NCBI GenBank assembly: GCA_956465555.1
Contig: OY101119.1
Span: forward strand, 62,001 to 126,000
Source of the DNA: Nitzschia sp. pyKryTriq1
Lineage: Eukaryota; Bacillariophyta; Bacillariophyceae; Bacillariales; Bacillariaceae
Direction: 5' to 3'
Length of the DNA: 64,000 bases
Within the stretch, counting starts at the first letter, position 1; each line of letters opens with the position of its first letter. Below, piece by piece: positions 42,052 through 51,844 of the stretch. The notes under the pieces are model-generated. The model was not told the DNA's origin and made no database searches. It was given only the letters and a program-made list of their open reading frames with translations. The translations under genes and the position numbers were made by a program.

Positions 42052-42860
42052 GGTGCTAATTAATAATAATGTGTTGATTGAATTTATTGAATGCAACAAA
42101 TGCTAAGGTAACAACTGAACCGTACCGGTACCGGTAGTCGTAGTCGGGCAGTGCTGCTGCTGGCTGGCAGTGGTCTGCCGATGGATCGCGATGACTTTTG
42201 ATGATGATGGGCAGCCCCGCCCGCGCCTCCGATCCAAATCCGGTCCGGTCCGATGGCTGACGATGACACACAAAAGATCGCCGATCCTTCGCTTCTACAT
42301 GACCGTTAGAGTACTCGTGTAGTTGGCCTGTTTTGCGAGAAAAATAGTCAGTGGCGAGCATGCAGGCATGCTCTAGATATTTATTAGAGTGAGAAAGCAA
42401 TGACGTATGCGAAGAGAGGTCAAAGTTGAACGTTGAAGCCAGATATGAACGTTAAGCTACCGTTTTTAATGTATTCATGGCTGACGTCATGATGTCATGA
42501 CATGATACAGTACCTACGAAGTACAGTACGGTAGATACAGTACTGTACCCTACTGGTACTGTACCGGTAGCGATACAAAGGATACTTTTTGTCACTTTTT
42601 GAGAACCCCCCTGCTTCGATCGATCATCCCTTTGTGCGATCCGAACCCATTGCTGCACTCTTAAAAGAACAAGATCAAAGATGCACGCCCTCTTCTCTTC
42701 TCCATCATCCAATCGATAATCGACCCGCCCACTCCTATCACAAACAAAGGCTAAGAACGAACGAAAAACGACACAATAAGACATCCAATCTCGAATCATC
42801 GGAACACCCTGCACTACTACTACTAGCTATAACTACTACGACTACCGCCGATCCTCCATC
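42052..42860. promoter_or_regulatory. Divergent region between the translocator and the small membrane protein gene
   Basis: 809 bp. Near the translocator start lies AT-rich sequence (TAATTAATAATAATG); further out are ACCGGTACCGGTAG (42123-42136) and a GTACTGTACC palindrome cluster at 42508-42575. No open frame with family resemblance. Confidence 0.4.
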
Positions 42861-43177
42861 ATGGCTCTTTCTCTATTGAACTACTTGTATTGGAAAATTC
42901 CGGTACGTACAGTAGAATATACCACAAATACTTTTATCGAAGCTTTATATCACCAAATTGCAGCAATCCAGCATCCAAACTCACCACACCAGTTGTCTTT
43001 TATTACTCCCGACCAACAACTAACTCCTCAACACACACACATATCATACACACTATCATACACTACAGGAAGCTCGAATCCCCTTTGTAAGTCATATAGC
43101 CGGTCGCGGCCGTGGTCGTTCTTTATTGATCCGCCGTAGCCGAAGAGCCCTATTGAATACTTGTGCCATTTAGCATC

Positions 43178-43212
<35 letters not shown>

Positions 43213-43545
43213 TCCTTCCTGTATCCCCTACTACAACAACAACAACTACAACAACAATCATCTATACTTTAGATTATTGCTGACGCTATCGTTTTGATCA
43301 GTTTAGGATACGCCGAACGTCGCGTCCAATCCAACCAAAAGATGGTACAAGAAAAAGTGGAACATCAGGTCGTGCAGGAACATGAAATGGAAAAGTCGGC
43401 CAAGCAAGGGCAGCAACTCAAAACGAGGCGAGCAAAGAATATGGATCATCAAGATCAAAAGAGGAACCGACGTCATGTCGGGAATGGTGCGGGCGGCAAA
43501 CCATCGCATTTCAATATTCAACAACCAAGTGGTAAAGGCGATTAA
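42861..43545 (+). CDS. Small single-pass membrane protein with an 18-nt exon (hypothetical)
   Basis: Proposed join 42861-42902, 43069-43086, 43273-43545, giving 110 residues. Donors GTACGT and GTAAGT; acceptors CTACAG and CTTTAG; all phase 0. The N-terminus (MALSLLNYLYWKIP, then EARIPF from the 18-nt exon, then IIADAIVLISLGYAERR) forms one membrane segment around residues 18-32. The rest is hydrophilic and rich in Gln, Lys, Glu and Arg, probably partly helical. I do not recognise the family. The size and layout recall small mitochondrial inner-membrane or ER proteins. Support for the exon model is the unbroken frame and consensus splice sites; exon 2 is short enough that transcript evidence would be decisive. 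Confidence 0.55.
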
Positions 43546-44194
43546 GTAATTGATCAAGAACTAGTAAGATGCTGCTGGAGAGCAAAGGAAGAAGAAGAAG
43601 AAGAAATGCGAGTTGTGAAGGAGGAGTCGCTCAATTGTTCTGGCATGAAGCTAGTATGAGTATTCCATCTCTCTAGAGGAGATACTGATCTATGACTAGA
43701 TAAAGAGGAAACAGAGGTCCTGTAGCGGCGAAGGCTAGGGACATTTATATTATTTCTTTGTGCGTAATACCATTCTTTGTTATTGTTTGAAATGCTAGTA
43801 GTAGCAAGACAAACAAACGAGGCTCAGGTAGTGGGTGGGCGTTCGTGTTTTTTGCTACTACTGCCGTCCTGCGTTGTCATGCGGACGACGATTATTTTGC
43901 TCTAGCAACTAGACTGGACGTATCAATCAAGAACGTTCTTGTTCCGCAGTGGCTCTAGAAGACTAGTAGTAGCTAGTAGACTAGCGTTACAAGGTCAAAG
44001 TTTATAATGGTACTAGAGTACAAAATAGACATCCGAGCTGCTCAGCAAAAAAGCCCGGCAGTGGTCATAATACAACAACAAGGACGAGCCTGAATTCATT
44101 TTCGTTTTGGAGGTTTGCCGTATCATAGTTTGATATAGTGGGTCGCCCTGCGTTTTTTGAGTGAGTGAGTCCTCGTCCGCGGTCTTCATGCTGC
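43546..44194. other. Convergent 3' region, no gene seen
   Basis: GAAGAAGAAG purine run near 43590-43606, then unique sequence and CTAGTAG motifs near 43960-43985. Open frames here are short and featureless. Confidence 0.45.
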
Positions 44195-45073
44195 CTAGCC
44201 AGAGCATCGGACCGTTTCATCGGGAATCACTAGGTCTTGGCCCTCTTCGACTCGGAAAGCGACAATGTCTTCGCCTCCCCAATCACCAGTGCAGGATACC
44301 ACCACATTGCCCTTGTAGAGCATTTGATACCGTCCGCCCTCTCCATCCGAGAGTCCATCGTATCCCGAATCATAAATTCGAAAGAGGTAGTCATGATCCC
44401 ACTCGAGTTCCACCTTTTCGTTGACAGAGGGAGAAGAAGCGTCATAACTACCCCGTTTCTTTTCGACAATAACCTCCCAATTATCTTGATCAAGCACGGC
44501 CCAGCCCAGCTGTTCGGGATTGGCGTCGAAATCGATCAGGATTTGGATCGATGGACCTGGAGGGCCGTCGTTGCCCGTTGTGGTTGTATTATCATTTCCT
44601 CCTCGATCCTTGAGTCCCAAGATGATACCCAGGAAAAGTGCGAGCAAGAGAAGAAAGTAGATCAACAAGGCGAAAGGAGATGTCCATCGTCCTCGTTTTC
44701 CGTTGTCGTCTCGGAACAAATCCTTCGTTTTGATACAAAAGGCGGCACAACATCCTCCTTCCCTTCCTCTTGAGTCCAAAATACTGTTGTTGGCATGATC
44801 CACTAGATACTTATCATGACTTCCTTTCTCGCTGATGCTTCCGTCGTTATCATCCAAAGTTGTATCTTGTTGAGGCTTGGACTGTTCGACTTCTTTGACA
44901 GTCAGTGCTGGCGCCTCACCGCGTGGCTGAAAGAAGGACATGATGAAACCTTGCTTTTTCTCGTGCACTTCAAATCCCGCGTTGCTTGCCAAGTCCTCAT
45001 CTGGATCGTGAACTTTGTCGGGAGCTCTCTCCAACTGCTCATTGGGCTTTTCTTTCTTTGCAAACAAGCGCAT
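44195..45073 (-). CDS. Single-pass membrane protein with C-terminal beta-type domain (hypothetical)
   Basis: 292 residues, one exon. A charged, acidic N-terminal region (1-130) with a Cys-rich patch (GGCCAAFC) just before the membrane is followed by a strong helix at about 132-154 (SPFALLIYFLLLLALFLGIILGL) and then an outer domain of about 130 residues. The outer domain has the pattern ILIDFDANPEQLGW, LDQDNWEVIVE, GSYD, EWDHDYLFRIYDSGYDGLSD, YQMLYKGNVVVSC. This alternation of a W/G turn and a YxFxIxDSGxDG loop recurs in many large diatom secreted and membrane proteins, often several times per protein; the Asp/Gly loop could bind calcium. Here there is only one copy. Topology (N-terminus inside) is inferred from the acidic, Lys-bearing N-terminus and GKRGRW before the helix. 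Enzyme activity is not indicated. Confidence 0.65.
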   Translation of the reverse strand: MRLFAKKEKPNEQLERAPDKVHDPDEDLASNAGFEVHEKKQGFIMSFFQPRGEAPALTVKEVEQSKPQQDTTLDDNDGSISEKGSHDKYLVDHANNSILDSRGREGGCCAAFCIKTKDLFRDDNGKRGRWTSPFALLIYFLLLLALFLGIILGLKDRGGNDNTTTTGNDGPPGPSIQILIDFDANPEQLGWAVLDQDNWEVIVEKKRGSYDASSPSVNEKVELEWDHDYLFRIYDSGYDGLSDGEGGRYQMLYKGNVVVSCTGDWGGEDIVAFRVEEGQDLVIPDETVRCSG

Positions 45074-45972
45074 GACTTAGATGGACGCGACGGAGGAACA
45101 AGAAGGAACGACAATAAAGAGGTTGCGAAAGAATCCTTGTATGGTAGCTGCAGCAGGTATGTTGCTTTGTTCTGACCTTACTACTATGTGCTTGTGCTGG
45201 CTGCTGATCCTGATCGATCGAGTATGGCGCCAAAAAGTGTAAAGTTTCAGTGCTCGAGGAGCAAGCGTGGAATGAAATAAGGAGACACCCGTTTCTCGAC
45301 GATGCGGGGGCAGTAACTCTACTAGATCATCATTCATCATCTCATCGCAGTACCATACGTAGAGTAAAGTGTATCATATCTTGTGAGAAAGAACCGCGTT
45401 CCTTCGATCCGATCCAAGAACCGTTCAAGCTTGAACGGTGAATGAGGAATGCCAAGAACTAAAATTTTGGGGGTCGGCCGGCGAATGAACGGAAGCACAT
45501 GGAAAATTCGGCTTAGGTAAAACATTTGTTTTATATACATTCTTGGAGGATTTAATATGCCCCAAATCCGAGCCAGTCGGCCGAATATCCGTCGACCGCC
45601 ATCGACCCTGAAACGCAACAAACACGAACATGTTGTACTATTGTACCGGTGCTCGTACCGAACAGCATCATATCCAACCACCATGATGATCATGACGCCC
45701 AATGCATCGTCATCGTACAGTACAAACGACGCGACCGAGTGGTATCACGACAAAGTCTTTCAAAGCGCGCTGTTACTTTCAAGCTTGGAGCGAATCATCC
45801 ACGATCGTGCATGCCTTGCGAGGATGAGATGAATACTAGTGATTGATACTGCCTGCCTGGCTGGCTGGCTGTAGCATGATGGGGCCGAAGATGATGATCG
45901 TATGGAATGTCGGATGATGATTCGTTCTTCTTTGAGCATTATGCACTTGAGCGGTCGGTACCGTCGCCTGAA
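45074..45972. promoter_or_regulatory. Upstream region of the membrane protein gene and 3' flank of CRAL-TRIO gene C
   Basis: The membrane protein promoter should lie near 45074-45400. The remainder is unique-looking sequence with an AACCGTTCAAGCTTGAACGG near-palindrome at 45419-45438. Unlike genes A and B, gene C has no duplicated flank here. Confidence 0.4.
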
Positions 45973-47598
45973 TTATCCCTTTTTCTTGAGAAGAAGAAAG
46001 TGTTTCAGGTTCCGGAACCCGTGACCGATCCGCTGGAGAGCCTCCGTTTCGCCTACTTCAATCCACGCACCAATATCTTTGATCGGTTTCCTCTCCATGG
46101 TGGCGGGGGCGACAAAGCGGGATCCACGGAGATGCATTTCGGTGTAGACTTCCTTCGCTATCGCCGCCTTGTATCGTCGACCAGCCGCCTCATAATCCGA
46201 TCGATGCTGCTCTAAAATACGTTTGAAGCGGACATTGCCGGGGTATTTCGCTCCTCGAGGACCTCGTCCCATAATCACATCGAACGGACCCAGTTGAGTG
46301 ATTTTTGGTGGTGACAGAGCAGAAGGATATATCTTCACATTTTCATGGCAGGACGTGGGTTCGATGATGACTGTTGTTTCCTTCTGGGCGGCTTCTTGAG
46401 CTTCGAGCTCTTGGATCCATAACTTTTGACCTGTCAGATCGATACAGGCATCATCCCCATCGCGAACCGGAAGAGTCGATACGGGGATTCCAAATGTCAT
46501 CAGGCTGTATTGACACTCCAAGCTACTGCCGAAATGTGTCTGGAAACGGCAAAGGAATTGAGTCTCGATCATGGTGGAAAAGGCGGAAAAGGGCTCTTTG
46601 ACATTGAGACTATCGCTGCAACCATGCAACGCGACCACCTTGGCAGGGATGTCCAGAATAGCTCTTATGTTCTGGGGCCCCCTTCGCACCAATATATTCA
46701 TGTCCAATATCTCCTTGATACCGATTTCAAAGTAGATGTAGACGATGCCTCTTTTCTGGACCTCTTCTTCTCTGGAGGCAACTGTCCCTGCCCACAGGAT
46801 AAGCTTTGACTAGTAGTAGTAGTAGCAGTACCCATATATGCGAGCAGTAGTAGTAGACGTAAGAAGTAAACAATAGACGAGGCAGAGGGGCAAGTGAGTC
46901 ATCAAAAGTGACACAATAAAAAGAAGAGGACTGGTTGGTAGGCAGGAACTTACAACCACGTCGATCGGATACTTTCGTGCTACTTTGGGGAATTGGGCAA
47001 TAATTGCTCTTCCACTTTGATCTTTTCTTCGCAAAACTTGGATGGCACCGGCCTCGAGTGCCTCCCTATCCACCTCGTCCAAATCTTTCAATTCCAGCTC
47101 TTTTCCCACCTTCTCCGTACCAAAGAGCTCGAGCTTAGTGTCAAAGTGTCTGAGACAGTGCGCGGCCGCCCTTTTGACATTGAAACTGTTTGCTCGTAGA
47201 AAGCAAAGTAGCTGGCGGTCTACAAAGTCGGGAGACTGTTGCAGAGCCAACTCGTAGCCGTACCTTTGTGGTGTTACTGCTGCCATTTGAAGAACGTCGT
47301 CACCACCACCCGTTTCTTCATGGTGCTGAAGATGAGGATGAACAAGCTCGAGTCTGAGTTGCGCCATCTTGGTGGCAATGAGCTCCGGAGTTTCCTCGAA
47401 GGGTTTCAAAACGCCATGGACGTCGTACAGATGCTCCTCTCGATCTGTTGATGAGATCTGCTGAAGACGTGCCAAAGGAACATCGTGAAGATTCTGCTGA
47501 GCAAACATCATCTTGGAAACCTCTTGGCCAATGTCGGCACCAACAACTGCCATAGGTCCTTTTTGGTTCGGTGTTGCCAAAAAGTATGATGGATCCAT
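45973..47598 (-). CDS. CRAL-TRIO (Sec14-like) plus DUF6824 protein, gene C, 2 exons
   Basis: Proposed join 47598-46954 and 46809-45973, 493 residues. Donor GTAAGT, acceptor ACTAG, phase 0, the same intron position as A and B. It lacks the Asn/Thr-rich N-terminus and opens with MDPSYFLATPNQKG, then EVSKMMFAQQNLHDVPLARL, clearly homologous to the start of the conserved part of A and B. CRAL-TRIO-N-like region about 121-205 (LLCFLRANSFNVKRAAAHCL, KDQSGRAIIAQF), lipid-binding-like region about 215-330 (KLILWAGTVASREEEVQKRG, CRFQTHFGSSLECQYSLMTF), and DUF6824 at about 386-493 (FDVIMGRGPRGAKYPGNVRF, AIAKEVYTEM, IGHGFRNLKHF). It is the most compact copy with the least trinucleotide expansion, so it may be nearest the ancestral form. 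Expected role as for gene A. Confidence 0.82.
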
Positions 47599-48074
47599 GA
47601 GTGCAACAGCACTTGCGATGATTTGGCTTTTGTTGCGTTTGCTTTTTCCTCAGTTCTTCCTCACGATTAGGGAAAATATTAGCGCATAGCATCGTTCGCA
47701 CCCTAATGCTGAACTACCTACCGGTATCATTCGCTCTAGCGTTCCTAGTAGTATTGCATTATGAAAATGGCTAGTTATTGTCCTTCCCATTCTTCATTCA
47801 TCGATTCTTCGCATGCATACGCACTACTAACTACCATTCACTTTCCCATTTTAGTAGATTATGATAAATCGAATAGTTTCATTAAACAGGCGCTTTTCAC
47901 ACAGGAGTTTATTATGTCTGTATTACATTGGAAAAAAATGGCTTCTCCTCTGTTACTAAGTAGTTATTGTTCGTTGTTGAGAAGGAATTTGTTATGATGT
48001 TCTTGTACCGATACCGGTTTCGTTGTTACCACCACATCAATCGTTTCATTAAGTAGGCGCTTTGACTTTGAGAG
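47599..48074. promoter_or_regulatory. Upstream region of gene C
   Basis: 476 bp between the gene C start and the next LTR fossil. Contains the 11-12 bp direct repeat GTTTCATTAA at about 47876-47887 and 48043-48053, each followed by AGGCGCTTT, which may mark an older insertion end. No gene seen. Confidence 0.4.
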
Positions 48075-48763
48075 TGTTGCGCCCCGGACATCAAGCGCGC
48101 CTACTTTAATTAAGTACACCGGGACTACCCACACGCACGGTACTCGGTAGGAAAAGCGCCTACATAACGCGCCACGAGCACCCCTACGAAGCAGAATGAG
48201 CGAAGGCATGCAGGCATGCAGTCGGGAAAAGAATTTTCGAACATCATTGCAGTGTCCTGTCGACGTCATCGGTCCGTCCGTCCCTCCCTCGACGTCATCC
48301 TGACACTGCGTGACGTCATAGCGTTCCTACTAGTCGTGACACCTCCGTCAATGACTACTGCATTTCATCTAGAGGCGATCCCTCCTTCACAAACTTCACA
48401 AGACATCCAAGATCGCCATCACCACTACATTTATGATAAGTCGTTCGTGCCCCTGACACTTCACGACTACCTTACGATTACAAAAGATTCATCTCTCAAA
48501 ACAACCCAGAAAAATAGTCTCACTTCTTTTAATTTCATCTACTTTAAATCACGAATTGAATCCCGTAACTACGAGTCGTTGCATTCTGATCAGAAGTTCG
48601 ACAATATCGTACACCCTTTCGAACGACCAATACTACTAACTACCTTGCCTACGAGAAGTCGCCGCTATGTTGCGTGCAGGTAACAATCGTCGAGGAAACC
48701 GTGTTCCTCGAGCCCAAGGAGTCCTCCCCTTCAAAAAGGATTTCTCCCCCAAATCTCGATGCG
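48075..48763 (+). mobile_element. LTR-retrotransposon fossil 3, one LTR plus a gag-like start, broken
   Basis: A full LTR of 509 bp (48075-48583, TG...CA) is followed by the same leader and gag-like start as in fossil 1 (from 48667), after which similarity ends at about 48763. No second LTR and no polymerase region is present, so this is a fragment. It belongs to the same family as fossil 1 (34890-35931) and is in the opposite orientation. Not recent: the two LTRs differ at scattered positions. Confidence 0.75.
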
Positions 48764-49154
48764 GAGAACAAGGCGTGAGAGAGGTTGAGTCTGGTAAGAA
48801 TCCACGATATTCAAGAAAGACTCGATGAGTGCGACTCAATCGAATGTTTATCATCGCCCTGACGGACTGACTGACGACGACTCTCCATTATTTTTCTCCA
48901 TGCCATCTGCCCACGATGCGTCCGACAGCTGAAAAAATGCGTCGTGTCCCTGTTTCTCCAGTAGTTTTCTCTCGTCTCCTCTCTCGTCTCCTCTCTCTTT
49001 ATACAACATATGTAATACTGTATCACGAAGTAGTCTACTCTAGACTTTGTTGGGAGTACTTGTGTGTGTAGAGAGAGAGAGAACTCCCAGATACTGTAGT
49101 TTCTTCTGCCAGTTCTCGAGCGATACGAGTAGTACGTCGTACAGTATAGACATT
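48764..49154. promoter_or_regulatory. Upstream region of DUF4239 gene 1
   Basis: Complex sequence with TCTCGTCTCCTCTC direct repeats near 48968-48998 and a GAGAGAGAGAGA run near 49070-49081. The reading frame of the gene is open upstream to 49047 but has no ATG there. Confidence 0.4.
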
Positions 49155-49203
49155 ATGGTTGTGCATAATATTTTTGCAATGATGGTGGTTCTTTTGACAA
49201 TGA

Positions 49204-49247
<44 letters not shown>

Positions 49248-49712
49248 ATGACTACGATGGCTCGTGGCGTCGAAGCTTTTGTCCATCATCGTCCGCGGCA
49301 GCAGCTCCTAACGGTACTAACATCATCATTGTCATCATCATCATCATCATGGCCATGCTGCTTATTATCATCGTGCGCATCCTGCACATCATCAGCAAGA
49401 CCAATAACAAGGCATGCACATGCACATGCACATTCACATGCACAACGATTCTTCAGATCCAGATTACAATCGAGTTCTTATCCATCGCCCGATGACAACA
49501 ACAAGAACAGCAACAACAACAACAACAGCAACAACAATAAGGACGATTGGAGCTGTACGGTCCTCGGTGAAGATGAAGATGAATACTGCTTTCTGGTGAA
49601 TAATGACGATGATGACGACGACGACGACGACGATGATGATGATACTTCTTATGCCTATGCAGAGGGCCAGCAAGGCATGATCCTCCAGAAGAAGAAGAAG
49701 AAGGACGACTCG

Positions 49713-49744
<32 letters not shown>

Positions 49745-51218
49745 GCTATCATGGGTCGACCGTCATGGAGGGGATGATTTCGAATTCGTACCATTGGATG
49801 TGCCAATATCTACTACTACTACTACTACTATTACTAGCAACAGCAACAGCAACAGCAATAGGAACAGCAATAATATATTTTGGGACAAGGCCTTGCAATC
49901 CAAACCGATTCTTTTATCGTCCTTGGCATTTGGTACGTACGATCCCATGGCGACGTTATTTTCCTCTTCCATTCAATACTTGCAAAGTTGGGAGGGAGGA
50001 ACTAACTGGGTAGCTGTCGATGGAGGAGCCTATCAAGCCAAGATTATTGCACCGGCCATCAATGGAGTCGTCGTCCCGGCCATTGCTCTATTGTTTGCCA
50101 ATATGATTGCCATTACCATCAATACGTTGAAGCAACGACAACTTGCCATTCAACTGGCCATGCATATGGAAGCCGTCCAACTACGAATCCTCTCTACTTG
50201 TCTCGAAGATGACCAGCACGCCAAAGAACAAAATACTGGAGTCATAGTACGAACGTCGTCCTTCTCACCACCACCAGCACCAGCAGCACCACCACCAGCA
50301 GCAGCAGCTTCTTTTAGTAGAAGTGCTGCAAGCCAAGACTCCTCTAATAGGGACCAAGACTCCTCCTCGTACCAACCACAACATCAATATCAATATCATC
50401 ATCCAGGACAACAAAAGGAGCTATTATCGGTAGCGAAATGTCAACAATATCTTTCGCAATATTCGTCACGTCTCATTTCCGAAGCCGATCCCAATGTCAA
50501 GGTCCATCGGATTGCCATGGAAAGCGAATTGAATGGTGTCGTCCATGAACTCTATCAGCTCCTCCTTATTACTAGTACTACTACTAGTACGACTAGTGCT
50601 ACAAGTGCTACTAGTACTAGTACCGAAGAAGAAGAAGAAGAAGAATCGCCCCTGGAACAACCACAACAACAACAACAACAGCAGCAGCAGCAGCAGCAAC
50701 AACAACAATACAAAGTGTCGCCTCATGTTTGGGATCAATGTATGAAATCCTGTCAACTCTTGATGGAACATCGTGCCAAACGTATTACGGCGTTGCAATC
50801 GACCTTTCCGACCTTGCATTTTGCCGTACTGGCCGCCCTAGGAGCAAGCATCCTATTGGCCTTTTTGATGGAAACCAATCAAGATATTCTCGTCTTTTTG
50901 AATGCCATTCAATTACGATTGTTATGGAGTATTCTGGTCGGAACCTTGAGTGTACTCGGATTGGTATGTTACGATTTGAGTCATCCCTTTCGGGGATCGT
51001 ATCAAATATCGAAACGAAGTAGTATGATGGATCAACTCTTGACGATTCGGCAAGGACTGTACTTGAATATTATTGAGAGACAACAAAAGCAGCAACAACA
51101 ACAGCAGCAGCAGGAGCAGCAGCAACAAGAAGAAGAAGAACAAGATGCCAATACTACTATGAAGAGGCAAGAAGGAGAAAGACCACAAGTCTTTGTCAAT
51201 GGCGTCAATGGGGAATAA
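49155..51218 (+). CDS. DUF4239 (bestrophin-like) membrane protein, tandem copy 1
   Basis: 687 residues from the ATG at 49155, the first in the frame. The N-terminus (VVHNIFAMMVVLL, then a Thr-Met repeat from ACGATG units, then VEA-FVHHRP) looks like a signal peptide with a Phe cleavage site, so plastid or secretory targeting is likely. Residues 25-240 are Ser/Asp-rich. The conserved part starts near 242: two segments around NWVAVDGGAYQAKIIAPAIN and GVVVPAIALLFANMIAITIN, a loop with expanded Ser/Gln/Glu runs, then MEHRAKRITALQSTFPTLHF, a helix (AVLAALGASILLAFLME) near 555, and QLRLLWSILVGTLSVLGLV near 587 ending DLSHPFRGSYQI. This fits DUF4239, a membrane family related to bestrophins with plant plastid members. 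An anion channel role is inferred from that kinship only. Confidence 0.72.
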
Positions 51219-51844
51219 CGATACTAACATCTCTCCTACTAGATAGCACCGGTACTGCACCAAACAACAAGCAACTTCTACTAGTAGTAGTAGTAGTTAC
51301 ATCGTGGTTGTATATTTGAATGATATAAATCTAACTTCTTCTTCATGTCCCAACTCAAGACAACAGCTATTTCTACTTCTACTATATACTAGCTAGTAAA
51401 GTAGAGTCAAGGAGTCGAAAACATACTGTAGTCTTGCTGTAGTGACTTTCGATGCAATACGGATACTGTATGTACCGGTACAGGGTAGAGTCTGATGGAT
51501 CCATTTTGTTTGCTTGCTTGGACGACCCTTGGACCCTTGGACCGACGAAGTGCGCGTGCAATCGCAGCCATTTTTGTGCTTCTAACTACAGTACGAGTAT
51601 TATACGACTATTATAGTACCGGTACGGTATCGCGTTGTTCCTATATTATTTGATTTCTTCGAGCGCTCCATCACTGAGGCAGCAACTTCGTTGAAACTCG
51701 AAAGTGCACATCTTCTTCATTTCTCTGCTTTGCGCATTGTTGAAACTATACCACTACCACTACTACTACCCCTACTAGCTATTAGTAGTAGAGAGACTTC
51801 TAGTAGTAGTTGGAAGACCCGAACATTAAAAGCAAGCGATCCGG
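51219..51844. promoter_or_regulatory. Region between the two DUF4239 genes
   Basis: Contains CTAGTAGTAGTAG near 51280-51296, TGTACCGGTACAG near 51470-51482 and TAGTACCGGTACGGTA near 51614-51629. The region from 51680 to 51844 is the likely promoter and leader of copy 2. No gene. Confidence 0.4.
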
